A stretch of 64,000 nucleotides of DNA from DASVCN01 sp040905665 (lineage in GTDB: Bacteria > Deinococcota > Deinococci > Deinococcales > Trueperaceae): the NCBI GenBank assembly GCA_040905665.1, contig JBBDRD010000002.1, forward strand, positions 1-64,000. Direction: 5' to 3'. Position numbers and translations under genes: made by a program. Below the pieces are notes generated by a model. That model saw only the letters and a program-made list of their open reading frames with translations, was not told the DNA's origin and ran no database searches. Below, piece by piece: positions 17,245-26,453 of the stretch. Each line of letters begins with the position of its first letter. The stretch's first letter is position 1.

Positions 17245-17380
17245 CGCTAACCTGCTCATTACACCGGCGGTATCCGACGAACAAGAGCGAGTTGCCGCTC
17301 GATGCACCAAGAGCGAACGAACCAGGAGTGAATGGACGAAGTGCTAGCCTGAACCGAACTAGACCTCGCAGGAGGAACTC

Positions 17381-19705
17381 ATGTCCGGAAGAATTCTCGC
17401 AACCGTAGCCGCATTCGCCCTGTTGGCCGTGGCCTACGCCGAAACCCTGGTCGTATACCCGTTCGACAGCAGAGATTCATTCCTCGGCTCGGTCGTCGCC
17501 GACCAGGTTGCCCTCGCCTTCGAGGGCGCCACCGACCAGCAGAACGACGAGCAAAACGACGAGTTCGAAGTGTACGGTCCCGCAGTGGCGCCATCACTGG
17601 TCCCGCCGCTCCCGGTGGGGGAGGGATTCCTCAATCCGACCGAGTTCCTCCAAGGCAGCGGAGCCGCCAACCGTACTGGCAGCGCACTGCTGCGCGACGC
17701 TCTTGGCGCAACCGCCGTGCTCACTGGAGAAGTAGTAGTCGAGGATGACAGGCTTAGCGCCCGCCTCTACCTGGCTACCGAGGGCGAAGTTCACTCCTTC
17801 ATCGCCACGTCGTCTCTGGACGATCCGGGGACGTTGGCTTCGCGAATCGTGTCGGCTACTGCACTGCGCCTGGGCGCCCCGGTCGAGCGCCTGTCGCTGG
17901 ATCTGGACCTTTCGGGGCTCGATGGCGAGCTGGCGCAAGCCTTGGCCCTCATCGCGGCCGGTCTTACCGAGGATGCCCGCCGAGTTCTCGAAAACATGGA
18001 GCAGCGTGGCGACCGGGCAACCGGTCTTCTGGGAGCCATGCAGGAGCTCGAGCGGCAGGGTGACGATGCCGACCCTGCACTGCTCGCCACTCTGGCGGTG
18101 AACCGCCAGCCGCTCGATGAGCGTTCGGCGTTGCATTACTTCCAGCTGCTCGTTCAGGAGAGCGAATTGCCCGCTGCCGAGTTATGGGTGGCGGTGCTCG
18201 AGGCCTCCGTGAACGACCTGCAGGCTGCCGAGCAGCATTTTGCGGAGTTGTCCACCGACTTCACCTACGGCCAGGCGGCCCGGGCGGCTTTTCTCGTCGG
18301 AGTTGGCGCGGCCGGCAGCGACCAATCGCTCGCGACAGCCAGTAGCGGCGAACCGCTCGCGCTCGTCCTGGAATCGGAGGATGTAGCGGCGCTGGTCGGT
18401 ATGGCGGCTGTTGCGGCGAGCAGCGGCGACATCGCTATCGAGAAGGAGGCACTTACCCGACTCACCCGCGTGGCGCCCTTCTTTGGCTACCCCTTCGAAC
18501 GGCTCTCCTTCATCGCCTTCGATGAGAACGAAGCGCAGGCCGCCGCGGAGGCGCTTGCGGTAGCGGTGGAACTCGAGCCCGAGAGTGACCTGTACTGGAC
18601 GAACCTGGGCTGGGCCTACTATCTGCTGGGCATGCTGGAGAAGAGCGAGGTGGCGTCACTCCGCGCCGTGGCGCTCGATCCTTCGCAGTACATCGCGCAG
18701 TACAACCTTGGTCTGGCACTGGCCGTCACTAACAGGCTCAGTGAGGCCGTCGACGCCTATCGCGCGGCGCTGCGGGTCGATCCCGAGGTAGATGACGCGG
18801 CAATCGAAGATCTCGAGCGGGCCCTGGAGCTATACCCCGATCAGCCGGCCGTGCATTACGTGCTGGCAATGCTTTACGAGGCGGAGGGGCGCCGCTCCGA
18901 CGCGGCCCGGCAATTTGGACGATTCGTCGACCGATCAGGCGACGAGAGCTTCCTCAACGCAGCCCGTGAGCGCGTCGAGGTGCTGAGCGCGCCACCACCG
19001 CCAATCGAGCTCAGCGACGGACTGGTTACCGTCCGTCTGGGTTCCACGGATATCGCGAGGGGACCCTTCCACCCCGCTGACCCGCTCTACCCGAACTTCG
19101 AGGTCTACACCCCTGGCGATGAACTGCCGCAAACGTTGAATGTAAGCATCGACGTGACTGCAAACGACGGACAGACCGTTTTTGCTGTAGAGCGGGCTAT
19201 AGAAATTCCTCGCGGCGCCATCGGTTACGTAGTGGACGACCTGGAGGTGCAGCTTCCCGACGATTTGCAACCCGGTGCCTACCATCTCGAGGTAGAGGTC
19301 TTGGCCAGCGAGGGACGTAGCGCCAGTGGGACGGTAATGTTCGAGGTGAGTGGCGAGCCACAGCTCGTCCGCCAGCTGCTGGGCCGAAACCTGCTGATGC
19401 AAGGGCTACAGACGGGTGTGAGGCTTTATGGACCCGAGGACATATCGAATCCCGAACGTGTAACCGAGGTACTGCTGAACGAATTGCAGGCCAGCGCCGA
19501 TGCTGCCGAGGAGGCGTTGCCAGCCGTAGAGACGGGCCGCTTTGGCGGCATGACCGGTGGAGAATTCTTCCGCAACAGCACCGCCGAGGACGTGTCTGAC
19601 TTCATCGCGTACATGCTCGCCAGCGGCGTCCGCGACAGTTCGTTCATATTCGCCGAAGCGTACGCGCAGTGGGCGCTCGAAGGGGCGCCGCCAGTCGAGG
19701 AGTAA
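17381..19705 (+). CDS. Large exported TPR protein
   Basis: 774 residues; ATG preceded by GCAGGAGGAACTC. A signal peptide (ILATVAAFALLAVAYA) precedes a region VVYPFDSRDSFLGSVVADQVA that resembles periplasmic proteins computing a sum or stress response. The centre (about 180-530) is helical with TPR-like pairs such as DLYWTNLGWAYYLLGMLEKS and QYNLGLALAVTNRLSEAVDA. The C-terminal third looks like a beta-rich domain followed by helices. No catalytic motif is visible. It probably scaffolds envelope complexes. It stands alone between argR and a convergent gene. Confidence 0.75.
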   Translation: MSGRILATVAAFALLAVAYAETLVVYPFDSRDSFLGSVVADQVALAFEGATDQQNDEQNDEFEVYGPAVAPSLVPPLPVGEGFLNPTEFLQGSGAANRTGSALLRDALGATAVLTGEVVVEDDRLSARLYLATEGEVHSFIATSSLDDPGTLASRIVSATALRLGAPVERLSLDLDLSGLDGELAQALALIAAGLTEDARRVLENMEQRGDRATGLLGAMQELERQGDDADPALLATLAVNRQPLDERSALHYFQLLVQESELPAAELWVAVLEASVNDLQAAEQHFAELSTDFTYGQAARAAFLVGVGAAGSDQSLATASSGEPLALVLESEDVAALVGMAAVAASSGDIAIEKEALTRLTRVAPFFGYPFERLSFIAFDENEAQAAAEALAVAVELEPESDLYWTNLGWAYYLLGMLEKSEVASLRAVALDPSQYIAQYNLGLALAVTNRLSEAVDAYRAALRVDPEVDDAAIEDLERALELYPDQPAVHYVLAMLYEAEGRRSDAARQFGRFVDRSGDESFLNAARERVEVLSAPPPPIELSDGLVTVRLGSTDIARGPFHPADPLYPNFEVYTPGDELPQTLNVSIDVTANDGQTVFAVERAIEIPRGAIGYVVDDLEVQLPDDLQPGAYHLEVEVLASEGRSASGTVMFEVSGEPQLVRQLLGRNLLMQGLQTGVRLYGPEDISNPERVTEVLLNELQASADAAEEALPAVETGRFGGMTGGEFFRNSTAEDVSDFIAYMLASGVRDSSFIFAEAYAQWALEGAPPVEE

Positions 19706-19781
19706 TCGGCTGTCGGGCGGCGCCCCGATGCATGTTGGTAGTGTGCGACGCAGCGCCGCTCGCGCTGGGTCAACCAAAATC

Positions 19782-19832
19782 CGGGTGATCACCCGCGCGC
19801 TTTCGTTACACCAGTCGGGTGATCACCCGCGC
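19782..19832. repeat. Duplicated 17-bp sequence containing a 12-bp palindrome
   Basis: CGGGTGATCACCCGCGC occurs at 19782-19798 and 19816-19832. Each copy contains the perfect palindrome GGGTGATCACCC. The second copy covers the last codons of the TraB-family gene; the first lies just past its stop, so the gene's 3' end has been duplicated. Confidence 0.75.
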
Positions 19833-21104
19833 ACCCGCCACGTAGGTGCCGATGGCCGAACCGAGGGTCACGAACAGGAAGACCAAAAATGTTCTTGCCA
19901 CCCGGTTTCTCCACCAGCCACGCATCGTGGTGACGTCGCGCCTGAGTGTCTCGAAATCGGCCACGGTGGGTTTACGGAGCCACAGCTCGAGTCCTGCGGC
20001 CACCATACCTGCGCCGATGAGCGGATTGAGAGAGGTGAAAGGCGCTGCGATCAGTGAGCCGACGATGGTCAAGGGGTGAGCCAGGGCGATGAGCGCTCCC
20101 AGACCTGCCAACATACCGTTGATGACGAACCAGTCGCTCAGGAGTGTGAGGCCCAGCTCGGGTGAGCGACTAAAGCCCACCACGAAACCACCCAGGATCA
20201 CCGCAACGATCAACCACGGCAGTGTCCGTGGCCAGATCGAGGGCGGTGGCAAGCTCTCCAGCTCCTGGCGTTCCGCCTGCAGTTCGTTCAGAGCACCAGG
20301 CTCGAGCTGGGCGGGCACGCCTTCGAGGTGACCGCGAACTCCCTTGAGGTGTCCGGCCCCCAGAACGACCAGCACATTGCTGAAACGCGGCTCAACTGCC
20401 GCCGCCGATTCCTCCTGCAGTTTGATGGCCATATATCGGTCGCGTTCGGCTATCAACGGTTCGTAAAGCTCTCTGGAAGTCTCGGCGAACTCGGTAAAGG
20501 TCGCCTCGAGGATGTCCCCCTCTTTGAGCTTCTCGATCTCCTTGGCGTCGATCTCCTCACTGGAAATGATGCTGGTCAGCAGTCCCGTCATCAAGATCAT
20601 TCGGCGCCACCAGGGGACGTTGCGGTAGACGCGGCGGAGGGTAAGCCCGATGTCGCGATCGACGAGGAGTAGGGGTAGCTCGAGACGTTCCGCGGCGGCG
20701 ATCGCCACTCGCATCTCCTGACCCGGTTCGATCCCCACCTGATCGGCAAGCCGCTGCTGAAATGCCCCCAGGGCCAGGCTCGCCATCACGGCTCCCGCCT
20801 TGCCCTGGCGGAAAATCTGGAAGAGGTCCAGTTGCTTCCAGCGATCGGGATCTTTAATCGCTGCGAAACGATCGCGATCGAGCTCAATTGCTACGGCGTC
20901 GAAATCGCCGCCGGCGAGAAGCCGCTCGACCTCGTCGGCAGAGGACTTCGAAACGTGAGCGGTACCCAGCAGCGTGTAACGCACGCTGCCCGACTCGACC
21001 ACCGCAGTCGGCTGCACCGCCGGAGGAGCGGCGTTGGGAACGGCCTCGGAATGGTTCTGGGAAACGGCCGTTGAATCGGCCTCGGAAATTGCTGGTTCGT
21101 GCAT
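19806..21104 (-). CDS. TraB/PrgY-family membrane protein
   Basis: 432 residues. The TraB domain begins with YTLLGTAHVSKSSADEVERL (GxxH motif near residue 49), has AIELDRDRF, and ends with the second motif VVLGAGHLKGV. The C-terminal 140 residues hold about four membrane helices, including LIVAVILGGFVVGF. TraB-fold proteins share a putative metalloprotease-like active site (GxxH, conserved Glu). PrgY, the best-known relative, inactivates a peptide pheromone. The substrate here is unknown. On the minus strand TAGACT (21111-21116) lies 6 nt before the ATG, indicating leaderless translation. Confidence 0.85.
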   Translation of the reverse strand: MHEPAISEADSTAVSQNHSEAVPNAAPPAVQPTAVVESGSVRYTLLGTAHVSKSSADEVERLLAGGDFDAVAIELDRDRFAAIKDPDRWKQLDLFQIFRQGKAGAVMASLALGAFQQRLADQVGIEPGQEMRVAIAAAERLELPLLLVDRDIGLTLRRVYRNVPWWRRMILMTGLLTSIISSEEIDAKEIEKLKEGDILEATFTEFAETSRELYEPLIAERDRYMAIKLQEESAAAVEPRFSNVLVVLGAGHLKGVRGHLEGVPAQLEPGALNELQAERQELESLPPPSIWPRTLPWLIVAVILGGFVVGFSRSPELGLTLLSDWFVINGMLAGLGALIALAHPLTIVGSLIAAPFTSLNPLIGAGMVAAGLELWLRKPTVADFETLRRDVTTMRGWWRNRVARTFLVFLFVTLGSAIGTYVAGARVITRLV

Positions 21105-21146
21105 CTTTCGAGTCTACCGTTTGCTAAAGCAGGGCGGCGTTTGCAC

Positions 21147-22058
21147 TCATGGCAGATCTGCGAAAAAGCGGGCTATCGCGCGGGGTGTGGCGTTGGGCCA
21201 GTTGTGCGGGTAGTAGCGTCCGCCGATGGTCGTTGCCTGGTCGTGGACGCACCAAACGACCGGATTGAGCGAGCCGCTGCCGTAGCGAACGCAGCCGAGA
21301 GCCGTGAGGTCAGGCTCACTGGTGGGCGATGGAGCGAGCTCCAAACCGTTTGCCGCTATGAATTCGTTGCGAACCCGTATTCCCTCGGAAAGGGGTACCA
21401 GCAGATCGTCTGGGTGGTGAATCAACAGCGCGGCGGCGCCCCCGTCACACTCCCTTCCCTCGATGCCTCCCGCCACGCTCGCGACGGCGCGAACGGTAGC
21501 GCCGCGGTGGCAGGCGACGCTGTTGGCGAACGATGCGCCCAACGAATGACCGACCACGAAAACCCGATCGAGATCGACGCAGAAGCTGCCTGAGAAGGCC
21601 TCCACGAGCGCGTCGAACAGTTCAAAGTCGCGCAACTCGGCTACAGCGTCGCCAGGATCGGACCAGCGAAAGCCACTCTCGAAGCGCGATGCGCTGGGGT
21701 AGGCGATTATTGCCATAGGCAGCGCTTCATCGAGCTCGTAATAGCCGCGAACCCGAGTATTTGGGTTTGTGCGCCCATGAAAGGCGATCACCAAATCGTG
21801 CGGCATTCCCGGGGCATAGTATTGCGGGACCCGCGAGATGAATGAGCGTTGCTGTCCTCGTACCGTTACGGTAGCCGGTGCTAGCGGTTGGTTCGAGACG
21901 CTACAGCCCGCCGAGAGGCGCGGTTGGGGCGCGGTTTGCCAGGTATCGTCCCACTGGCTTTGAGCAACGGTGCGTTCCTGGGGAGTACACGCGAGCAGCA
22001 AAGTCGCCGCCAGTACGGAAAATGCCGGTGTAAACAGCCTAAGCACGCCAAAGAGCAC
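21147..22058 (-). CDS. Lipoprotein alpha/beta hydrolase, feruloyl-esterase/PHB-depolymerase-like
   Basis: 303 residues from GTG 22056-22058. A signal peptide ends in the lipobox TLLLAC, giving Cys24 as the lipid-bearing residue. The hydrolase part contains DLVIAFHGRTN (oxyanion region), the nucleophile elbow VGHSLGAS, LIHHPDD with the likely acid, and a terminal PHNWPNATP histidine. This is the pattern of secreted LpqC-type esterases. It probably acts on ester-linked polymers at the cell surface. TAAGCT at 22064-22069 lies 5 nt before the start. Confidence 0.8.
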   Translation of the reverse strand: MLFGVLRLFTPAFSVLAATLLLACTPQERTVAQSQWDDTWQTAPQPRLSAGCSVSNQPLAPATVTVRGQQRSFISRVPQYYAPGMPHDLVIAFHGRTNPNTRVRGYYELDEALPMAIIAYPSASRFESGFRWSDPGDAVAELRDFELFDALVEAFSGSFCVDLDRVFVVGHSLGASFANSVACHRGATVRAVASVAGGIEGRECDGGAAALLIHHPDDLLVPLSEGIRVRNEFIAANGLELAPSPTSEPDLTALGCVRYGSGSLNPVVWCVHDQATTIGGRYYPHNWPNATPRAIARFFADLP

Positions 22059-22128
22059 TCCTCAGCTTAGCGGTGGCCGGGAAAACTCCGCGTGAGCTTC
22101 CCCTCGCGGTCCCTCCTTAGAATGAAGC

Positions 22129-23994
22129 GTGGCTGAAACAGGAGTGCCGTACGGGCAGAACTCACCCAACGAAGGCCGGCTGACGAGGATGCGACGTCGG
22201 ATACTTCCTGTCAGCCTTTATGGACAGGTTAAGCTGGCACGCTTTTGGTTGCCGGTAACCATCGTGGGTGTGGTTTTGATGTATCAGTTGGGGATCGTGC
22301 CGCTAGGCGGCGATACCTGGAGGTTCTGGTCTCAGTTGCTCTTCTATTCGATCCTGGGCCCCGCGGTCACCTTCCTCACCCTCAGTTGGATCGCCGGTGA
22401 GGTTCGGTTGCGCGAGGAGGCGCAGGAGGAGACGGCGCGGCTCTACCGGGAATTGCAAGCCAGCCACGAACTGCTGGGGGACATCCTGGGGGTAACCGAG
22501 AGGTTCGTCGCAGCTACCGACCTCGAATCGGCCCTTGCCACGGCTTCACGGGGAATTACCGAGGTATCGGGGGCAGAGGGATCGATGGTGATAATCGGCG
22601 CGCCGGGTAGCGAGCTAACCAGCGATTACGGCCTCGCCGATGATTTACGTGATCACTCTCTCACTCGCGGACGTGCGCTACTCGGTGGCGAAGGGCAAAC
22701 GGAGAGGGCGGAGGTGGGTGGCAAGCGCTACTGGGTGCTCTCCTCCCGGCTCATCTGGGCGGGGCAGCCGGCCGGCAGCGTGCAGGCCTACTACCAGCAT
22801 CCTCCAGCCGATGAGGAGCGGGAAAGCTTCAAGATCCTCGCTTCCGAGTTCTCGGCGGCGGCGGAGGCCAGCAGCTCGCGAACCAGGGACCTGGTAACCC
22901 TCTTCGAGGTGGACCGAAGCATTCGGGCCGAAGGAAACCTCGAGCGACTCCTGGATACCCTACTGGTCCATATGGTCGCCAGGGTTTCCGCGGAGTCGGG
23001 TGGAGTGTATCTCGCCGACGATGAAGGTCTCTTACACCTGGGTTCGACCTACGGCGCGCAACGAGAAATCCAGACGCGAACCATCAAGCCGGGCGTGGGA
23101 CTAGCCGGCTCGATCGCTCTGACGCACGAACCCCAGATCCTGGCAGTCGTGGAGGAGGCCCACCTACCCCCCGGCAGCCCCTTTCTCTCGCCAGGCGGAT
23201 CGGCCGTGGCGCTGCCGCTGCTCAGTGAAAATTCACTCTTGGGCGTGGTGGTACTGGCCCACGGGCAGCCGCGCCATTTCGAGGCTTCTGCGCTTCCATT
23301 CCTGGGATTGGTCGCGGGGCAGGTGAGTCTGGCGGTGCGGAACGCCAGGGCCTACTTGCAGTCGGAAGAGTTGGCTATCGTCGAGGAGCGCGCGCGAATC
23401 GCCCGAGAGATCCACGACGGCGTGGCCCAGTCGCTGGCCTTCGCCGCGCTCAAGCTGGATCTGGTGGAGCGGCTGCTGCCACGTGGCAGCCAGAAGGCGG
23501 CAACCGAGCTTGCCGCTACTCGCGCAACGATCCGGGAAACGATCAAGGAGGTGCGGCGCTCGATCTTTGCGCTGCGGCCCGTGGAACTCGAGCGCCACGG
23601 CTTCGTGGAGACGCTCCGCCGCTACCTGGCCGACTACGGCCAGCAGAACGAGATCCAGGTCGTACTCGAGCAGCAGGGTGCGCCGGTGCTTTCGACGAAG
23701 GCCGAAGGTGTGCTCTTCCGGATCTTTCAGGAGGCGATGAACAACGTGGCGAAGCACGCTCATGCCAAGAGCGTGACCGTAACGGTCGGACGCAACGATG
23801 ATGGTCAGGGATTCGTACGCGTGGAGGACGACGGGCGCGGCTTCGATCTAACGACGGTAACCGACCGGGTGACGAGCGCCGGCGGCCTCGGTTTGAAGCA
23901 GATGCGAGAGCGGGTCGAAGCGCGCGGCGGGCGGTTTCAGATAGAAAGTGCGCCCGGAGAGGGCGCCAACGTGTTCGCAAGCGTTCCCGAGTAG
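22129..23994 (+). CDS. NarL-type sensor histidine kinase with two membrane helices and GAF domains
   Basis: 621 residues. Two membrane helices lie at about 35-52 and 65-90. Two GAF-like sensor regions follow: about 115-250, and 265-405 with VSAESGGVYLADDEG. The HisKA_3 dimerisation domain has the phospho-acceptor histidine at about 429 in ARIAREIHDGVAQSL. The HATPase domain has the N-box FQEAMNNVAKHA and the G-box EDDGRGFDL. The GTG start is only 5 nt after TAGAAT (22118-22123), a leaderless arrangement. No response regulator is adjacent, so the partner is encoded elsewhere. Confidence 0.88.
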   Translation: MAETGVPYGQNSPNEGRLTRMRRRILPVSLYGQVKLARFWLPVTIVGVVLMYQLGIVPLGGDTWRFWSQLLFYSILGPAVTFLTLSWIAGEVRLREEAQEETARLYRELQASHELLGDILGVTERFVAATDLESALATASRGITEVSGAEGSMVIIGAPGSELTSDYGLADDLRDHSLTRGRALLGGEGQTERAEVGGKRYWVLSSRLIWAGQPAGSVQAYYQHPPADEERESFKILASEFSAAAEASSSRTRDLVTLFEVDRSIRAEGNLERLLDTLLVHMVARVSAESGGVYLADDEGLLHLGSTYGAQREIQTRTIKPGVGLAGSIALTHEPQILAVVEEAHLPPGSPFLSPGGSAVALPLLSENSLLGVVVLAHGQPRHFEASALPFLGLVAGQVSLAVRNARAYLQSEELAIVEERARIAREIHDGVAQSLAFAALKLDLVERLLPRGSQKAATELAATRATIRETIKEVRRSIFALRPVELERHGFVETLRRYLADYGQQNEIQVVLEQQGAPVLSTKAEGVLFRIFQEAMNNVAKHAHAKSVTVTVGRNDDGQGFVRVEDDGRGFDLTTVTDRVTSAGGLGLKQMRERVEARGGRFQIESAPGEGANVFASVPE

Positions 23995-24018
23995 CCCCGA
24001 TCAGAGCTCCGACAAGAA

Positions 24019-24045
24019 GGCGCGGGCCAACCCAAGGCCCGCGCC
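24019..24045. terminator. Intrinsic terminator between the histidine kinase and rpmE
   Basis: GGCGCGGGCC, a 7-nt loop, then GGCCCGCGCC: a perfect 10-bp GC stem in the convergent gap. On the minus strand it is followed by TTCTTGTC, so it can end rpmE transcription. The stem may also stop the kinase message. Confidence 0.75.
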
Positions 24046-24073
24046 GAATCTCGTTCGATTTTACTTCTTGGCT

Positions 24074-24292
24074 CTATTTCTTAGCTTTGCGGTACGAATC
24101 GCCGAAGCGCTTCTGGAACTTCTCGACACGGCCCTCGGTATCGATGAACCGTTGCTGCCCGGTATAGAACGGGTGATTGCCGGACCAAACGTCCACGCTC
24201 AGCTCGGGTTTGGTGCTGTAGGTCTCGAGCACGACTTCGCCGTTGCAGTAGATCTTGCACGGCACCATCTTTGGGTGAATATCCTTCTTCAT
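24074..24292 (-). CDS. rpmE: 50S ribosomal protein L31
   Basis: 72 residues beginning MKKDIHPKMVPCKIYCNG, with NHPFYTGQQRFIDTEGRVEKF, the bL31 signature. AGGAGG lies just upstream of the ATG. The downstream Cys pair of the zinc-binding form (CxxC before HPF) is replaced by WSGN, so this is the zinc-free C-minus form even though two N-terminal cysteines remain. TAGAAT on the minus strand at 24371-24376 is a good -10 in the 159-nt gap to aroA. Confidence 0.95.
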   Translation of the reverse strand: MKKDIHPKMVPCKIYCNGEVVLETYSTKPELSVDVWSGNHPFYTGQQRFIDTEGRVEKFQKRFGDSYRKAKK

Positions 24293-24370
24293 CGTCTATC
24301 CTCCTGCGAGCGGGCGCTGCTCCGGCAGGCTTCGCCAGCGGAACACGCGTGCGCTCATCGTAACCGTAGG

Positions 24371-24376
24371 ATTCTA
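24371..24376 (-). promoter_or_regulatory. -10 element for rpmE
   Basis: TAGAAT on the minus strand, 79 nt upstream of the rpmE ATG. Together with the SD-led start it gives a conventional 5' UTR. No clear -35 is seen. Confidence 0.4.
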
Positions 24377-24451
24377 GCAGGAAATAGGCCGCCCGGTCGA
24401 GAGTCAGGAGACGGGCGGTCGCCCCCCAACCTGGTGGTATCCTGCCGCGGT

Positions 24452-25753
24452 ATGCAGTCGGAGTCGGAACGCTTAGAAATTCCCGTCGCCGCAGCTCCTT
24501 CACTAGAAATCGCCGTGCCCGGCTCGAAGAGCCTCACCAATCGGGCATTGCTGGTCTCCGCGTTGGCGGAGGGCCGCTCTCGGCTGGAGGGGGCGCTGGT
24601 CGCCGAGGACACGGACGTCATGAAACGGGCTCTGCTCGACCTGGGGTTCACAGTCGAGGGTGAGGGCGACAAGGTTGAGGTCGAGGGGCTCGGCGGCAAG
24701 ATACCCAGCCGGGAGGCTCGTCTCGACCTGCGTCTCTCCGGGACGTCGATAAGATTCCTGGCCGCGCTGGTAGCCCTGGGAAAGGGACGTTTCGAACTAG
24801 ACGGCAATACCCGAATGCGCGAGCGGCCGATAGGCGACCTGCTCATGGCGCTCAACGCTCTGGGGGCGAATGCGGTAGCGATGGAGGGAAACGATTGCCC
24901 GCCCCTCATAGTGGAAGCCGGCGGGCTCACCGGAGGACGGGCCGAGGTCGCCGGGGACCGCTCGTCGCAGTACCTCTCGGCCCTCCTCATGGTCGCTCCC
25001 TACGCCCACTCCGAGACGGTCCTCGAGGTAACCGGGGAGTTGCAGTCCAAGCCGTTCATCGACATGACCCTCGATCTCATGGCCGACTTTGGGGTGGAGG
25101 TCCGGCGCAAGGGGTACCGGCGTTTCACCGTGCCAACCGGAGGCTACGCCGCGCGCAACTACCGCATCGAGGGTGACGCCATGGCTGCCGGGTACTTCTG
25201 GGCTGCTGCCGCGGTGACCGGCGGACGTGTCCGGGTGACCAACCTGGGCCGAGCATCCCGGCAGGGGGACAGGCGCCTCGCCGAAGTGCTCGAAGCGATG
25301 GGCTGCACAGTCGCCTGGGGCGAAGAGTGGAGCGAGGTGAGGGGGCCGGCCGGCGGAAAATTGCGAGGCGGAAGCTTCGACCTCAACGACATGCCCGACC
25401 AGGCCCAAACGCTCGCCGCTGTAGCGCTCTTCGCGAACGCCCCGGTCGAGATCACCAACGTATGGAACTTGAGGATCAAGGAAACAGATCGGCTCCTGGC
25501 GCTCGCCAACGAGCTTCGCAAGTTTGGAGCGCAGGTCGAGGAGCGCCGTGACGGACTGATGATAGAACCGCCGCAGCGCCTGGTGCCGGCGGTCGTGGAA
25601 ACGTACGGTGACCACCGGATGGCGATGGCCTTCGCAGTTGCCGGCCTGCGGGTGCCTGGTACCGAGATTCTCGACCCGGGCTGCGTAGCAAAGACCTACC
25701 CCGGCTTTTTCGACGACTTCCGCTCCCTCGCGTCGGGCGGCCCGGCGCTATGA
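24452..25753 (+). CDS. aroA: 3-phosphoshikimate 1-carboxyvinyltransferase (EPSP synthase)
   Basis: 433 residues from the ATG at 24452, the family's normal size; the longer open frame upstream covers rpmE antisense. Key segments: AVPGSKSLTNRALLVSALAEG, LRLSGTSIRFLAAL, LDGNTRMRERPIGDL, GDRSSQYLSALLM and LRIKETDRLLAL. It transfers enolpyruvate from PEP to shikimate-3-phosphate. TATCCT lies 8 nt before the start, suggesting a leaderless mRNA. It heads a run with cmk and nadK. Confidence 0.95.
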   Translation: MQSESERLEIPVAAAPSLEIAVPGSKSLTNRALLVSALAEGRSRLEGALVAEDTDVMKRALLDLGFTVEGEGDKVEVEGLGGKIPSREARLDLRLSGTSIRFLAALVALGKGRFELDGNTRMRERPIGDLLMALNALGANAVAMEGNDCPPLIVEAGGLTGGRAEVAGDRSSQYLSALLMVAPYAHSETVLEVTGELQSKPFIDMTLDLMADFGVEVRRKGYRRFTVPTGGYAARNYRIEGDAMAAGYFWAAAAVTGGRVRVTNLGRASRQGDRRLAEVLEAMGCTVAWGEEWSEVRGPAGGKLRGGSFDLNDMPDQAQTLAAVALFANAPVEITNVWNLRIKETDRLLALANELRKFGAQVEERRDGLMIEPPQRLVPAVVETYGDHRMAMAFAVAGLRVPGTEILDPGCVAKTYPGFFDDFRSLASGGPAL

Positions 25754-25760
25754 TCAGCGC

Positions 25761-26453
25761 ATGAGCGCGCTCGGTTCCGATGCTCTTGGATCGGACGCTT
25801 CTGGATCCAACGTGTTGCGAAGCGTGGTGACCATCGACGGTCCGGTGGCCTCGGGCAAGTCGACGGTTGCCCGGCTGGTAGCCCAACATCTGGCCGTTCC
25901 CTTCGTATCCAGCGGGCTCCTGTACCGCGCGGCAACGTTCGTGGCTCTGGATTCGCGGTGCGACAGTGGCGCCCCCGATGAAGTTCTGCGCGAGCTGCAC
26001 GAGCACGACGTACAGCTGCTTCCCGACGTCGAGGGGAACCGATTGGTGATCGACGAGCGTGACATGACCGAGGCGTTGCATACTCACGAGGTGGACGCGG
26101 CCGTTTCGGCCGTCGCCTCCCACTCGCAGGTTCGCACTTGGGTCAATGCCAGGTTGCGCGAGATCGACCCCCCTTTCGTAGTAGAGGGCCGGGACATGGG
26201 AACGGTGGTATTCCCCGAGTCTGAGCACAAGTTCTACCTCACGGCACCGGCGGCGGTCCGGGCTCGCCGTCGCTTGGGAGAGCGCACGGCCGACCTCGAA
26301 GCGGTCACCGCGGCGTTGCATAGGCGCGACGAAATGGACGCTGGTCGATTGGCCCGTGCTGCCGACGCCCAACCGATCGATACTGGCGGCTTGAACCTCG
26401 AACAGGTTGTCGACGAAATACTTCGGGTGCTCGCGGGAGTAAGGCGCGAATGA
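25761..26453 (+). CDS. cmk: Cytidylate kinase
   Basis: 230 residues. P-loop TIDGPVASGKSTVARL, SSGLLYRAATFVAL and the FVVEGRDMGTVVFPESEHKFYL segment identify Cmk, which phosphorylates CMP and dCMP. The first 18 residues (a Gly-Ser-Asp repeat) are an extension with no homologous role. It starts 7 nt after the aroA stop, and a TATGAT sits across that stop, so an extra start of transcription is possible. aroA-cmk linkage is common in bacteria. Confidence 0.93.
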   Translation: MSALGSDALGSDASGSNVLRSVVTIDGPVASGKSTVARLVAQHLAVPFVSSGLLYRAATFVALDSRCDSGAPDEVLRELHEHDVQLLPDVEGNRLVIDERDMTEALHTHEVDAAVSAVASHSQVRTWVNARLREIDPPFVVEGRDMGTVVFPESEHKFYLTAPAAVRARRRLGERTADLEAVTAALHRRDEMDAGRLARAADAQPIDTGGLNLEQVVDEILRVLAGVRRE

